Shown: positions 42,503 to 51,632, counted from the first letter of the stretch. The stretch: 64,000 bases of DNA from CAVYYW01 sp963772845 (GCA_963772845.1 CAVYYW010000017.1:124001-188000), one strand, 5' to 3'. Notes: generated by a model from the sequence alone, not told the origin. Made by a program: numbers and translations.

Positions 42503-43366
42503 TTAACTGAGTTCCTTTGCAAGATTAATAAACGCTTTTACGAGCGGAGACTGACTGTTGCTGCGCTGTGAAATCCCCATGGATGCCACAGGTAATTGAC
42601 CGCCAAGATCCCGATAGACCACATCTTGATTATGAATATACATAGCTGATTGAGGAACCACCGCAATCCCCAATTCAGCCGCAACTAACCCAATAACCGT
42701 CTGAAATTCGAGTGCCTCCTGCTGGATCACAGGGTGGCACAATCCCAGAATTTCATCATATAGACCAGACCAGGTGTGCCGGGATAACATAACAAACGGA
42801 TACGGATGGAGATCAGCCGGTGAAATCTTTTTCACTTCTACTAAAGGATGCTGTTTTGGAAGGGCTAGGACACAAGGAGCTGTAGAGATAATTTCCGTTT
42901 GCAGCACTCCATCGCGGACAGGCGGTCTTAACACACCAACATCAATTTCTTCGGCCCGCAGTGCGTCGATCTGTACCGGCGTTGACATCTCAAACAGATC
43001 CACCTTTACATCCGGATACATACTGCGAAATTCCCGTAAGATTACTGGTAGAATATCATAGGTCGCGGACCCGACAAACCCAACTTTAAGATTACCGATT
43101 TCTCCTTTATGCGTGCGCTGCGCATCATCCACCGCCTGATCTAGTTGGTCAAAAATTTTCACGACTCTCTGATAAAGTAGTTTCCCCGCATCAGTCAGCT
43201 CAACTTTACGATTATTGCGATAGAAAAGGAGAAGGTCCATTTCCTTTTCCAGATTCTGAATTTGCAGGCTTAAAGGGGGCTGAGTAATCATAAGGCGATC
43301 TGCAGCCCTGCTGAAATTCAGTTCCTCGGCCACCGCTAGAAAGTATTGAAGCTGCCGAAGCTCCAT
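42503..43366 (-). CDS. LysR-family regulator of cidAB-type genes (YwbI/CidR-like)
   Basis: 287 aa: winged helix (1-60) with LQYFLAVAEELNFSRAADRLMITQPPLSLQIQNLE, then a periplasmic-binding-like effector domain. Divergent from the cidA/cidB genes across 150 bp. In B. subtilis and S. aureus the equivalent regulator activates cidAB-type genes in response to acetate or pyruvate overflow, so the same is likely here. ATG follows GGGGGGGACAAG. Confidence 0.85.
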   Translation of the reverse strand: MELRQLQYFLAVAEELNFSRAADRLMITQPPLSLQIQNLEKEMDLLLFYRNNRKVELTDAGKLLYQRVVKIFDQLDQAVDDAQRTHKGEIGNLKVGFVGSATYDILPVILREFRSMYPDVKVDLFEMSTPVQIDALRAEEIDVGVLRPPVRDGVLQTEIISTAPCVLALPKQHPLVEVKKISPADLHPYPFVMLSRHTWSGLYDEILGLCHPVIQQEALEFQTVIGLVAAELGIAVVPQSAMYIHNQDVVYRDLGGQLPVASMGISQRSNSQSPLVKAFINLAKELS

Positions 43367-43516
43367 GTGGCTTGTCCCCCCCTTTTTTGTTATTTAATAA
43401 ATGTATCATTATGATATGTATTATATATTTTACTATCCTCTTTCAGCAAGATACACTTATTAGAGGAGTGCCGTATTCGACCTCCTCCATTCATTTTCAG
43501 AGGCGGCGATTATAAA

Positions 43517-43888
43517 ATGAAACTGATTAAAATAATTTTGCAAATTGCTGTCCTGTTTGCCTTTTCATACCTGGGAAGCCTTTTGCATCAATACTTAAAC
43601 ATCCCTCTTCCGGGAAGTATTATCGGGTTGCTGCTCTTACTCGCAGCCTTATCGTCTAAACTTTTCAAACCGGACTGGATTCAGCATGGCGCTGGTTTTT
43701 TATTAGCCTTTCTGCCCTTATTGTTCCTGCCTGCTACCATTGGGGTCATGAACTATGCCTCTCTTTTCTCAGGAAAAGGGATTCTGATTTGTTTTGCTGT
43801 CGTTATCAGCACGCTTGCAACCATGATCATAGCAGGTAAAACCAGTCAGCTTCTGGAGAATAAGACCTTGAAACGAAAGGAGCAATAA
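43517..43888 (+). CDS. cidA: CidA/LrgA holin-like protein
   Basis: 123-aa membrane protein with four helices and the family signature LNIPLPGSIIGLLLL, FLPLLFLPATIGVMNY. Such proteins are holin-like and also take part in pyruvate uptake or overflow metabolism. It lies two bases before the cidB start. Confidence 0.85.
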   Translation: MKLIKIILQIAVLFAFSYLGSLLHQYLNIPLPGSIIGLLLLLAALSSKLFKPDWIQHGAGFLLAFLPLLFLPATIGVMNYASLFSGKGILICFAVVISTLATMIIAGKTSQLLENKTLKRKEQ

Positions 43889-43890
43889 GG

Positions 43891-44581
43891 ATGCAGCAAA
43901 CACTTATAGCAATCACCATCATTTTAATGACGATCAGCATTTATCTGCTGATGACCCGGCTGTATCTGCGCTTTTCTTTGCCGTTTTTGCTGCCGATCCT
44001 AACCTCTACAATACTGATCATTACACTGTTAACGGCGGCGCACCTTTCATACCAAACCTTTATGATCGGCGGGAAGTGGATTAATCTCCTTCTTGGACCG
44101 GCAGTCGTTTCTCTTAGCTTTTCCTTTATATAATCATAGGAAAACGCTCCTTAAAAATATTGGACCGATCCTCGGAGGCGTAATTACTGGCGTCATAACC
44201 GGAATGGCAAGCGTCTATTTTTTTGCAGAGCTCCTCGGGATTCCAAAAAATTTAATTCTGTCTCTCATTCCTAAATCGATTACCACTCCAGTGGCGATCC
44301 AAATTACGACTGGATTAGGCGGCGTGCCTTCACTGACGGTTGTGTTTGTCATGATTGCCGGGTTTTCAGGCGCAATTATCGGCCCTTCTGTCCTGGAATG
44401 GTTCAGGGTCCGCAGCCTGCTAGGCAAAGGGATTGCTTTCGGCAGTGCCTCGCACGCCCTCGGAACATCTAAAGCCTTTGAGTATGGCGAATTCTCCGCT
44501 TCGATGAGCTCCGTCTCCATGACGCTGAGCGCCATCATCGGTTCCGTTTTCGGTGCCATTATCTCTCGTTTGCTCAGTTAA
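43891..44581 (+). pseudogene. cidB: CidB/LrgB membrane protein, single-base frameshift
   Basis: The first frame ends soon after LLGPAVVSL; the second frame continues AFPLYNHRKTLLKNIGPILGG through SHALGTSKAFEYGEFSASMSS, the LrgB core. Removing one T of TT at 44114-44115 joins them as a 229-residue protein of normal family length. Everything else in the gene is intact, so this is a recent mutation, a phase-variation-like event, or a sequencing error. Partner of CidA. Confidence 0.88.
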
Positions 44582-44608
44582 AAACGGCGTATTTGCGCCG
44601 TTTTTTTT
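44580..44608. terminator. Terminator between cidB and uridine-kinase-like gene
   Basis: AAAACGGCG and GCGCCGTTTT form the stem and eight T follow on the plus strand. T-rich on the minus strand too, so it can serve both convergent genes. Confidence 0.8.
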
Positions 44609-44625
44609 ATGGCAACCCCATCCTT

Positions 44626-45214
44626 CTATGTATTGATTAACAGGTCGGCTTGCTCTCTTGGGGCTGCCGTTTTTAAATAGTAATCTTCAGCCTTCCAATA
44701 GCGATTTCGGAATTTCTCGATGTTTTCCTGTGTTGCCCTACTTTCCCGGGAAAACCGCTTACTCCGGGGACAGTCCAAGTAAACTAAATAATCGAAGAAC
44801 CCCCTCCACTCAGTTCGCTGCAGGAAGACACCTTCTATTAAAACAACCCCAGCGTCCGGTAGAATCATGCCTTCCATGCGATGTGAATCCGACGCTTCTT
44901 GGTAGAATGGGAGACGCAATTGTGTTCTCCCCCTTCAGCTTTTCGAAAAGAAATTTACTGAGCCATGTCACGTCCCACTGTAAATGATAATACTCAAACC
45001 ATTCTTCCTTGCCCGTGTGATAACGTTTTGCACGCTCAACGATGAAATCATCCAAGTGAAGCACAGCGACCCGAATGTTTTTCTCTTGCAGCGTACCGCT
45101 GATTTCTTTAACAAGCGTCGTTTTCCCTGAACGGCTTAACCCGTCTACCCCTAGAACAAACCGCTGCCCTTTATCAAGAACAGGCAGCTTATTAATCAGC
45201 TCCAAATGCTTCAT
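44626..45214 (-). pseudogene. Uridine-kinase-like P-loop kinase, single-base frameshift
   Basis: The first frame has Walker A GLSRSGKTT, LHLDDFIVERAKRYHTG and a segment ending KGENTI; the other frame continues RLPFYQEASDSHRMEGMILPDAGVVLIEGVFLQRTEWRGFFDYLVYLDCP. Removing one base of the AA at 44918-44919 gives a continuous 195-residue kinase. Relatives phosphorylate uridine or similar compounds. ATG 45214 is used; a TTG seven codons earlier is possible. Real decay and sequencing error cannot be told apart. Confidence 0.82.
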
Positions 45215-45292
45215 TTCAATCTTCAGCTCTTTCAAATCATTTTATAAAGGAACTAGGCACCCCGCACCCGCCAAATAGCAGCCCCTAATGAC

Positions 45293-45790
45293 TTAGATAT
45301 TAATCCAGTAAAAGCATGAGCCATCCTTCGTCTCTGCTAGCTCGCCATTATTGGATTCAATCACTTTAATGGACCCTGTGTTATCGTCGTCACAGGTCAC
45401 CAAGACACGATCGATTTGTTTTTCCTTTGCCTTGATTAGCAGTTCCTTTAGCAAAATCTTTCCGTAACCTTTTTTCCGCTCAGATGGTCTGATAACGTAG
45501 CCGATGTGCCCGCCATACTGCAGCAGATATTCATTCAAATAATGTCGCAGTTTTCCGTATCCAACCGGTTTTCCGTGATCATAGAGCCAGTAAATGGTTT
45601 GCGGAACATATTGCGGTTCCAAATCTATTCCTTTTGAAAGCCTATCATTTCTTAAGAGTTTCTCTTGGAAAAGCTGCAAATCATCTGCATATAAACTGTT
45701 CACAAAACCGTTCCCGCCTTCCTTAATTTCCTGGACCATGTCAAATACATCCACGCCATCCTTCACCGACAATTCTCTAAGCTCCGCCAT
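45293..45790 (-). CDS. GNAT acetyltransferase
   Basis: 165 aa; the acetyl-CoA loop is in IGYVIRPSERKKGYGKILLKELL (R-x-x-G-x-G) near residue 105, followed by VLVTCDDDNTGSIKVIESNNG. Good ribosome site, CAGGGGG, before ATG. Substrate unknown. Confidence 0.82.
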   Translation of the reverse strand: MAELRELSVKDGVDVFDMVQEIKEGGNGFVNSLYADDLQLFQEKLLRNDRLSKGIDLEPQYVPQTIYWLYDHGKPVGYGKLRHYLNEYLLQYGGHIGYVIRPSERKKGYGKILLKELLIKAKEKQIDRVLVTCDDDNTGSIKVIESNNGELAETKDGSCFYWINI

Positions 45791-45876
45791 GCCAATCCCC
45801 CTGTAATGTACTAATGGTTTTATACTATACGTTCTCTTTTCGTGCCTGAAATCCTTTTTAAATAAAGGAGGTTATA

Positions 45877-45924
45877 CAGAAAAAATAGAACCCCTAGATT
45901 AGAGAAGTTCTATTTTATCGCTTT
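45877..45924 (-). terminator. Terminator of the 45959 GNAT gene
   Basis: AATAGAAC and GTTCTATT pair across a loop of about 15 bases, with TTTTTT following on the minus strand. Confidence 0.65.
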
Positions 45925-45958
45925 ATTAAGTTGAGACGATCGCTAGTTAAATAAAACA

Positions 45959-46399
45959 TTAGTTTTTTAAATTTATTACATGTGTTGAATTTGGATAAAG
46001 ATTTCCCTTTGAGAAACCGATCGTCGTATAAAACGTATCAGCCTGTTCAGTATCTGTATGAAGCACCAAAATTTTATAATGTTTTTTTGCTTCGGCAACG
46101 ATCCGTTTGACCAAAAAGCTCCCTACACCATTTCTTCTATACTCTTTACTCACATAAAACCTTCTCAGTCGACCAACAAATTTTTCATCTGAAAAAGGGT
46201 CTTTATTTAATCCTCCTATAGCAATAAGAAGACCTTCTTCATTAGCGACCCCAAATAACCCTTCTCCACGTTGGTTAAACGTATTTGTTCCGTTTTCATA
46301 CTCATTAACTAATCTTTCGACAAAACGAAATCCCTCTTCCTTGCTTTGTATGACTAAACGATTCAAATCAAAATCCAACAGATTATCAATTTGGATCAT
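45959..46399 (-). CDS. GNAT acetyltransferase
   Basis: 146 aa; central GLFGVANEEGLLIAIGGLN, acetyl-CoA motif LRRFYVSKEYRRNGVGSFLVKRIV near 95 and LHTDTEQADTFYTTIGF. The start is uncertain: ATG 46399 has only a weak AGGA, while a TTG at 46438 would add 13 residues, and the strong GGAGGGG between them fits neither well. Substrate unknown. Confidence 0.78.
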   Translation of the reverse strand: MIQIDNLLDFDLNRLVIQSKEEGFRFVERLVNEYENGTNTFNQRGEGLFGVANEEGLLIAIGGLNKDPFSDEKFVGRLRRFYVSKEYRRNGVGSFLVKRIVAEAKKHYKILVLHTDTEQADTFYTTIGFSKGNLYPNSTHVINLKN

Positions 46400-46459
46400 C
46401 TCGTAATTTCCTATGAATATCCCCTCCAGATCACGCAAACCTGGTTTAACCCACCTACT

Positions 46460-46894
46460 TTAATGCTTCTCTTCAGTTTTACTATTGTCTTGATTATTAT
46501 TTCTTGTCTTTGATTCAAGCATTTTCATAAAGTAGGCTGTAGGAAGCAGCAATCCGATTCCTGCTTCAAGAAGCGCAAAGAAACGGATGTGAGCCATTGG
46601 GAGAAAATCGCCGTACCCGACTGATAAAATCGTGACGCCGCTAAAGTAAAGATAATCAAGAAAGGCATGCCCCACCGGTTTACCGGTCGGCGAGCTGACA
46701 CGAAGCACGACGTGATCAAACGATAACGCATAATAGAGCACAGCAAATGCAAGTGTGACCCCAAGCAGAACAAAAAATAGTTTCAAAAAGAGAGCTGTGC
46801 TGAAATAACTGTAGCGGAAATGTTTATTTTTAAAGAAATATACGAGGTTAATAATAATGAAAATGATTGCTGCGATGGTTAAAAAATTGGCCAA
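46460..46894 (-). CDS. Two-helix potassium channel protein
   Basis: 144 aa: three hydrophobic helices and a pore loop with selectivity filter SVGYGD (residues 91-96) in VTILSVGYGDFLP. There is no RCK/TrkA-N regulatory domain, only a short charged C-terminal tail, so it may be gated by membrane voltage or partner proteins. Related to the Ion_trans_2 family (YugO-like channels act in biofilm electrical signalling). Confidence 0.8.
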   Translation of the reverse strand: MANFLTIAAIIFIIINLVYFFKNKHFRYSYFSTALFLKLFFVLLGVTLAFAVLYYALSFDHVVLRVSSPTGKPVGHAFLDYLYFSGVTILSVGYGDFLPMAHIRFFALLEAGIGLLLPTAYFMKMLESKTRNNNQDNSKTEEKH

Positions 46895-46965
46895 TCTTTA
46901 AGATTCCTCCTTCTAAAATATCTCCTTGTCATATACCCCTTCTTATACCTTTAAAACGTCTGTAA

Positions 46966-46991
46966 AAAAAGGAACACGCTCTTCAGCGTGT
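46966..46991 (-). terminator. Terminator after the holin-like toxin gene
   Basis: GAACACGCT pairs with AGCGTGTTC around a 4-base loop; on the minus strand seven T follow. It begins directly at the stop of the 32-codon toxin frame. Confidence 0.75.
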
Positions 46992-47090
46992 TCACGAATG
47001 CTTATCCTTATCATTATGTTTAAATTCCAGAATCGCAATGACAAACATACCAAAGCTGATCATAAGAGTGAGAACTTCAAACGTATCCAT
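46992..47090 (-). CDS. Putative holin-like toxin (type I toxin-antitoxin, TxpA/BsrG-like)
   Basis: 32-residue peptide MDTFEVLTLMISFGMFVIAI followed by LEFKHNDKDKHS: short N-terminus, one membrane helix, charged tail. This matches the 'putative holin-like toxin' peptides of Bacillus (pattern xTxFExLxLMIxFG). AAGGAGG lies 11 bases before ATG 47090; an ATG at 47099 is too close to it. A terminator follows immediately. In known systems an antisense RNA overlaps the 3' end; I could not identify one. Confidence 0.65.
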   Translation of the reverse strand: MDTFEVLTLMISFGMFVIAILEFKHNDKDKHS

Positions 47091-47264
47091 TTGAAACATC
47101 GCCTCCTTAATTTCAGCTTGCCCGGCTCCAAGATTGTCCTATACAAGAAAAATAAATTCTTGATGTTTTCCTTATTGTTTCCAATCGGAGACAAGAACGT
47201 TCCGAAGATGATATCATTAGATCTGCAGCTTCTAATTTTTTTATCTATAAAGGGGAGAAAATAA

Positions 47265-47642
47265 ATGGGTCTATTTAGCGGATTGCTTGGCAATGCTTCT
47301 ACCGTGGATAAAGATGCGGTTAGACATGATCTAGAAAATATTTTAACGACTGATGAAGAAGTCAACGCGGCTTTTAAGCTAGTGAGGGATCTGATCGTTT
47401 TTACCGACAAACGATTAATTATGGTGGACAAGCAAGGAATGACCGGCAAGAAAACCGATTATCATTCTGTACCTTATAAAAGCATTTCTCACTTTAACAT
47501 CGAAACAGCCGGCCATTTTGACTTGGATGCTGAATTAAACATTTACATTTCCGGCGCATCAACTCCCGCTGTATCAAAACAATTCCGTAAAGATGACAGC
47601 ATTTACGCTGTTCAAAAAATCCTAGCCACTGTTTGCTGCTAA
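47265..47642 (+). CDS. Bacterial PH-domain protein (YvbH/YozO-like)
   Basis: 125-aa soluble protein with a bPH-1 domain: LTTDEEVNAAFKLVRDLIVFTDKRLIMVDKQG then HSVPYKSISHFNIETAG. PH domains of this type form rings and their role in bacteria is unclear. ATG follows AAGGGGAG and a terminator lies at its end. Confidence 0.82.
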   Translation: MGLFSGLLGNASTVDKDAVRHDLENILTTDEEVNAAFKLVRDLIVFTDKRLIMVDKQGMTGKKTDYHSVPYKSISHFNIETAGHFDLDAELNIYISGASTPAVSKQFRKDDSIYAVQKILATVCC

Positions 47643-47667
47643 AAGCCCTGTACAGGGCTTTTTTTAT
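47641..47667 (+). terminator. Terminator after the PH-domain gene
   Basis: AAAGCCCTGTACAGGGCTTT is a near-perfect palindrome followed by T. Confidence 0.85.
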
Positions 47668-47745
47668 ACCTTCGAATGACCTTGATTGATGGAAATATAT
47701 CTCCCCTAGTGCTTCCGCTCCCCATAATTTTTCCAAATAAAAGGA

Positions 47746-47774
47746 TTGGAAAACGAAAAAAAGGGTAGTATAAT
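47746..47774 (+). promoter_or_regulatory. Predicted sigma-A promoter of the YhjD-like gene
   Basis: TTGGAA (47746-47751), 17 bp, TATAAT (47769-47774), 34 bases before ATG 47808. Confidence 0.6.
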
Positions 47775-47807
47775 ACAAACATACGTTCCCTAAGATAGGG
47801 TGTCATC

Positions 47808-48158
47808 ATGATTCCATACCCAAATGAACAAGAAAGCCATTTTGTGAAAGATTATATTATCCTGCCGTTTGTTTTAACAGTGCTGGACCGGGACAAAAAA
47901 ATCATCCAAGCTGCCCAGGTTAAATTCCCGCGTCTATATCTCGAGTGGATGGACAGGGTCATGGATGCCGCAACAAAAGATCTTACTGAGGCAAGAAAAG
48001 GCATGTTGAAATCCGGTATCAACGTCTACGAGCAGCGAAGAACAGAAAAAGGACTGGATGTGAAATATAAATTCAAAGGCTATCATCATGAATCGAGCTA
48101 CTTATGGCCCACCTTAAAGGCATTTGTTGAAAAAAAGATCGAGGAATACTTGAAATGA
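47808..48158 (+). CDS. YhjD-like protein of unknown function
   Basis: 116-aa soluble helical protein: YIILPFVLTVLDRDKKIIQ, LEWMDRVMDAATKDLTEARKGMLKSG, and a basic C-terminal half. Resembles B. subtilis YhjD from memory; no catalytic motif. Own promoter upstream. The start lacks a strong ribosome site. Confidence 0.55.
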   Translation: MIPYPNEQESHFVKDYIILPFVLTVLDRDKKIIQAAQVKFPRLYLEWMDRVMDAATKDLTEARKGMLKSGINVYEQRRTEKGLDVKYKFKGYHHESSYLWPTLKAFVEKKIEEYLK

Positions 48159-48185
48159 CTAAACAAAAAGTCTCTAGGAATTACA

Positions 48186-48215
48186 AAAAAACAGCACCTC
48201 ATTGAGATGCCGTTC
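48186..48215 (-). terminator. Terminator of the chemoreceptor gene
   Basis: GCATCTC pairs with GAGGTGC (one G-U) and seven T follow on the minus strand. Nearly the same hairpin recurs at 55245-55270 and 57565-57590. Confidence 0.7.
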
Positions 48216-48228
48216 TAGGTGAATCTGA

Positions 48229-49752
48229 TTATTTTATTTTAATAGCCATGGTCAACGTATTTAATTCATTAACAAGTGTGTTTAGGTATCCGGCAATTCC
48301 ATTGATATTTTCTATGGAGCCAAGCTGTTTTTCTGAGGCCTGGAAGATGCTTTCACTGCTTGAGGCATTTCCTTTTGCCACCTCTGTCATTTTTTGAACC
48401 GACTGGAAGACCTGGTCTGATCCTGCCGCAAGCTGCTCGGATACCGCAGATGTTTCGTGAATCTGGCTGTGTACTTTTTGGGCTGCCTTCAATATGCGAT
48501 CGAATGCTGCTTCTGTCTCATTTACCAGATGAATGCCTGCCTTAACCTCCTTGCCTCCCTTTTCCATATAGGTCATTGCTTCGCCGGTTTCATACTGGAT
48601 TTCCCCGATCAAATCCGACACCCGTTTAACGGACTGATTGGACCTAATGGCTAGATTTCTTACTTCCTCAGCGACGACAGCAAATCCTTTTCCTTCCTCA
48701 CCAGCTCTTGCAGCTTCAATGGCAGCGTTTAAAGCGAGTAAATCCGTTTGCGCAGAGATATCTGATATCACAGAAATAATTTCATTTATTTCTACAGACC
48801 GCTTTTCTAACTGAATGATTCTGTTCGAGAGATGATTAAAGGATTCATTAATCGTGTTGATCTGATCGATAGTTTGCTTAACTATCTCTTTTCCTTGATT
48901 AGCCTCTTTTGTTGCATCACTCGAAGCTTCAACAACAATGCCGGAGCTGGAGGCGATCTGGTGCACACCCTTCGTCATTTCTTCTAACAAAGCCCCGCTA
49001 TCTACAGCCATGGCAAGCTGGTGATCAGCACCCGAAGCCATTTGCTGGATAGAAGCCGTAATTCGGTGGATTTCCTGCTGAGAGGCATCGGAATTTTCAC
49101 CTAAATTTTTGACGGTGTCCAGAACGCTATGGCTGGTTTCAGATAGTTTTTGCATCATATTATTTATCGTTGCCTGCTTCTCTTCATTTTCTTTCTGCAG
49201 GAGCGCTGTATATTTTTTCTTATTGATAATCTGCCACGTCGTTGCCCCAGATGTCAGAACAAGGTATACAACATGAATGGACAGCATTGCAAACGTATAG
49301 TGAGGAACACCGAAAATGATCTTTGTCCAAAAAGGGAAGCTGAAGCCGACGAGGTGCTCAACTGCAAAAATACCGGTCATCACCATCAGCAATTTAATAT
49401 TTTCATAGTATGCGAGAATGGCGACCACCATAAAAATGGAGAAGTGATACTCCACCATGCCTTCGCCGCCTATTACAGTTCCTATGCTAGAAAAGGAAAG
49501 CGTCAGCGTAACCATTAAAGGAATCAGATGGTGACTTTTATTAAAAGTATATAAAAGCCCGGTTAAAATGACCAATATGGCAGGCACAGCCAAACTGCCG
49601 TAAGAAAGCCAGGGGTAGGAATGAATGATCGCTGTCTGCTCCCCGTTCATTGGCTTCATGATGCTAAAGCTGTGCAGAATATGTACGATAACAGCCAATA
49701 TGACAGCGCCAAAAGAAATGATAACCATTAATCGATTTTTATTAATGTCCAT
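48229..49752 (-). CDS. Multi-pass membrane methyl-accepting chemotaxis protein
   Basis: 507 aa: six hydrophobic helices in the first 180 residues with short loops and no extracellular sensor domain, a coiled coil (about 185-215), no obvious HAMP, then the MCP signalling domain with hairpin tip ISDISAQTDLLALNAAIEAARAGEEGKGFAVVAEEVRNLA. It controls CheA activity. Sensing probably occurs in the membrane part, perhaps of redox, membrane state or another protein. The promoter region about 200 bp upstream carries the CarH-type repeats, so expression may be light-controlled. Confidence 0.88.
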   Translation of the reverse strand: MDINKNRLMVIISFGAVILAVIVHILHSFSIMKPMNGEQTAIIHSYPWLSYGSLAVPAILVILTGLLYTFNKSHHLIPLMVTLTLSFSSIGTVIGGEGMVEYHFSIFMVVAILAYYENIKLLMVMTGIFAVEHLVGFSFPFWTKIIFGVPHYTFAMLSIHVVYLVLTSGATTWQIINKKKYTALLQKENEEKQATINNMMQKLSETSHSVLDTVKNLGENSDASQQEIHRITASIQQMASGADHQLAMAVDSGALLEEMTKGVHQIASSSGIVVEASSDATKEANQGKEIVKQTIDQINTINESFNHLSNRIIQLEKRSVEINEIISVISDISAQTDLLALNAAIEAARAGEEGKGFAVVAEEVRNLAIRSNQSVKRVSDLIGEIQYETGEAMTYMEKGGKEVKAGIHLVNETEAAFDRILKAAQKVHSQIHETSAVSEQLAAGSDQVFQSVQKMTEVAKGNASSSESIFQASEKQLGSIENINGIAGYLNTLVNELNTLTMAIKIK

Positions 49753-49952
49753 TTTACAAATACCTCTCTTAGTGAAGGAATAAGAATCTCGAATTCAATC
49801 GTTTGCTAGTTCAACTACAGTTTACGTTGGATCAATGTGTGTGATTCATGCATCCTTATACCTTCAACTTAAGAGGTCTTTTGCTTGGCCGTGGGGTTTT
49901 AGACGCCTGCCTGTCTGCTGGTATGCGGATCTAAAAAAGTCTTGAACAAACC

Positions 49953-49985
49953 TTTTGTTTATATTTTGTATAACTTTTGTATAAC
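49953..49985 (-). promoter_or_regulatory. Second predicted CarH operator, upstream of the chemoreceptor gene
   Basis: On the minus strand three 11-bp units run 49985-49975, 49974-49964 and 49963-49953: two perfect GTTATACAAAA copies then TATAAACAAAA. The first 21 bases differ from the crt operator at one position. A TATAAA -10 candidate (49963-49958) lies in the third unit in the same orientation as in the crt promoter, pointing at the chemoreceptor gene. The leader to ATG 49752 would be about 190 nt and matches no riboswitch I know. Confidence 0.6.
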
Positions 49986-50097
49986 CTTATATATATTTAT
50001 ACAAAACACAGACAAAATAAGCAAGCCTTTTGATTCATTTATTTGGAAATATTTTTTAAGTCCTTTTTGAACATGTTCCATTTAATGAATTCCCCTC

Positions 50098-50131
50098 AAA
50101 AAAAACATGGGCAACCGCCCATGTTTTTTGT
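50098..50131 (-). terminator. Terminator of the aldehyde dehydrogenase gene
   Basis: AAACATGGGC and GCCCATGTTT form a 10-bp stem with a 4-base loop, T-tracts on both sides. Confidence 0.85.
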
Positions 50132-50136
50132 ATTTC

Positions 50137-51609
50137 TTATTTTAAACGGTTGATAAACGGTCCATAGTCACGAGGTGTATGCTGAACCGACAGCCATTTT
50201 AATGTGGTGAATTCTTCAAGGACCCATTCGCCGTTAAAACGGCCGAGGCCAGAGTCTTTTTCACCGCCAAATGGCATGTGTGCTTCGTCATTAACAGATT
50301 GATCGTTCACATGAATCATACCTGTGTGGATTTTATGCGCGACATTCGTGCCATGCTCAATATTCGCTGAATGAACCGCTCCGCTCAATCCATAAGGATA
50401 AGCGTTGGCCATTTCAATGGCATCTTCATCATCCTCAAACTGTATAAGAGCTGCCACCGGACCAAATATTTCATTTTCTGCGATTGGCATCGTGTTTGTA
50501 ACATCTGTTAAAACAGTTGGCTGCAGCACATTGCCATCAGCCTGTCCGCCTACTTGAACTTTGGCACCCTGTTTAACACTGGCTTCGATGTCTTTTAGAA
50601 TGCGCTCTTTCTGATCACTATTAATCAGCGGGCCAACGTTCGTATCTTTTTCTGATGGATTGTTGTATTTCAGCCTTTCCGCACGCTGGATAAACAGCTT
50701 AGCAAATTCATCGTAAATGTCTTTATGAACAAAAATCCGGTTAACTGACATACAAATTTGCCCCTGGTGATAAAACTTTCCGAATAACGCCGAATCAACC
50801 GCCTGATCAATGTCCGCATCGTCAAGGACAATAAAGGCATTGTTGCCGCCAAGTTCAAGCGCCGTTTTCTTCAGGTTTTTACCTGCAAGCTCACCAATAT
50901 GTCGGCCAACTTCTGTAGAACCTGTAAATGAAATGAGGCGAGGCGTCGGATGCGTGACAATGTCATCACCGATCTCAGAACCGCGTCCTACGACAACATT
51001 CAATAAGCCCTTCGGAAGACCTGCAGCTTCAAAAATGCTCGCAAAAATCAAGCCACCTGTAACCGGTGTATCCGTCGCCGGTTTTAAAACCACTGCATTC
51101 CCCGTCGCAATAGCTGGTGCAATCGAACGGATTGCCAGATGGAAAGGGAAGTTCCACGGACTGATGATCCCAATGACACCAAGAGGATTGCGATAGACAC
51201 GGTTTTCTTTTCCTGCTGTTTGTGACGGAAGAATTTTTCCTTCCATGCGATATGGATAGGTCGTCGATTCTTTCAAGATATTAAGCGAGGCCTGGAATTC
51301 ACTGCTTGCCTTCATGAAAGTACTGCCGGCTTCCTTAATCAGCCAGTCAATGATCACGTCTTTATTATCCTGCATCACAGTAATCGCTTTTTCAAGAACC
51401 GCTCGTTTATTTTGCGGCAGCTCTTCACGCCATGCAGACTGTGCCTTAGCAGCAGCGGTATAGGCTGCATCCAAGTCCTCTTTATTCGCAGCTTGAATGG
51501 TGACGAGTTCTTCTCCGTTAAACGGATTGACATCTGTCATCGACTTGTCGCTGTTTCCTTTGCGCCATTCTCCATTTATATAGACATTTGAAAAATTAGT
51601 GGTCAACAT
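50137..51609 (-). CDS. NAD(P)+-dependent aldehyde dehydrogenase
   Basis: 490 aa with all family landmarks: PWNFPFH near 151, FTGSTEVG near 229, catalytic base Glu252 in LELGGNN and nucleophile Cys286 in QGQICMS. Similar to benzaldehyde/vanillin dehydrogenases (YfmT-like), so aromatic aldehyde oxidation is plausible. ATG 51609 is preferred to one two codons upstream, which sits directly on the GGAG site. Divergent from a TetR gene with a shared operator. Confidence 0.9.
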   Translation of the reverse strand: MLTTNFSNVYINGEWRKGNSDKSMTDVNPFNGEELVTIQAANKEDLDAAYTAAAKAQSAWREELPQNKRAVLEKAITVMQDNKDVIIDWLIKEAGSTFMKASSEFQASLNILKESTTYPYRMEGKILPSQTAGKENRVYRNPLGVIGIISPWNFPFHLAIRSIAPAIATGNAVVLKPATDTPVTGGLIFASIFEAAGLPKGLLNVVVGRGSEIGDDIVTHPTPRLISFTGSTEVGRHIGELAGKNLKKTALELGGNNAFIVLDDADIDQAVDSALFGKFYHQGQICMSVNRIFVHKDIYDEFAKLFIQRAERLKYNNPSEKDTNVGPLINSDQKERILKDIEASVKQGAKVQVGGQADGNVLQPTVLTDVTNTMPIAENEIFGPVAALIQFEDDEDAIEMANAYPYGLSGAVHSANIEHGTNVAHKIHTGMIHVNDQSVNDEAHMPFGGEKDSGLGRFNGEWVLEEFTTLKWLSVQHTPRDYGPFINRLK

Positions 51610-51632
51610 GTACATTCTCCTCTGTATCTTAT

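Noticed and set aside
49753..49940. Possible riboswitch in the long chemoreceptor leader (c-di-GMP or similar)
   Set aside because: There is some pairing potential (GTCT/AGAC) but the conserved bases of GEMM, preQ1 or other classes I know are not there.
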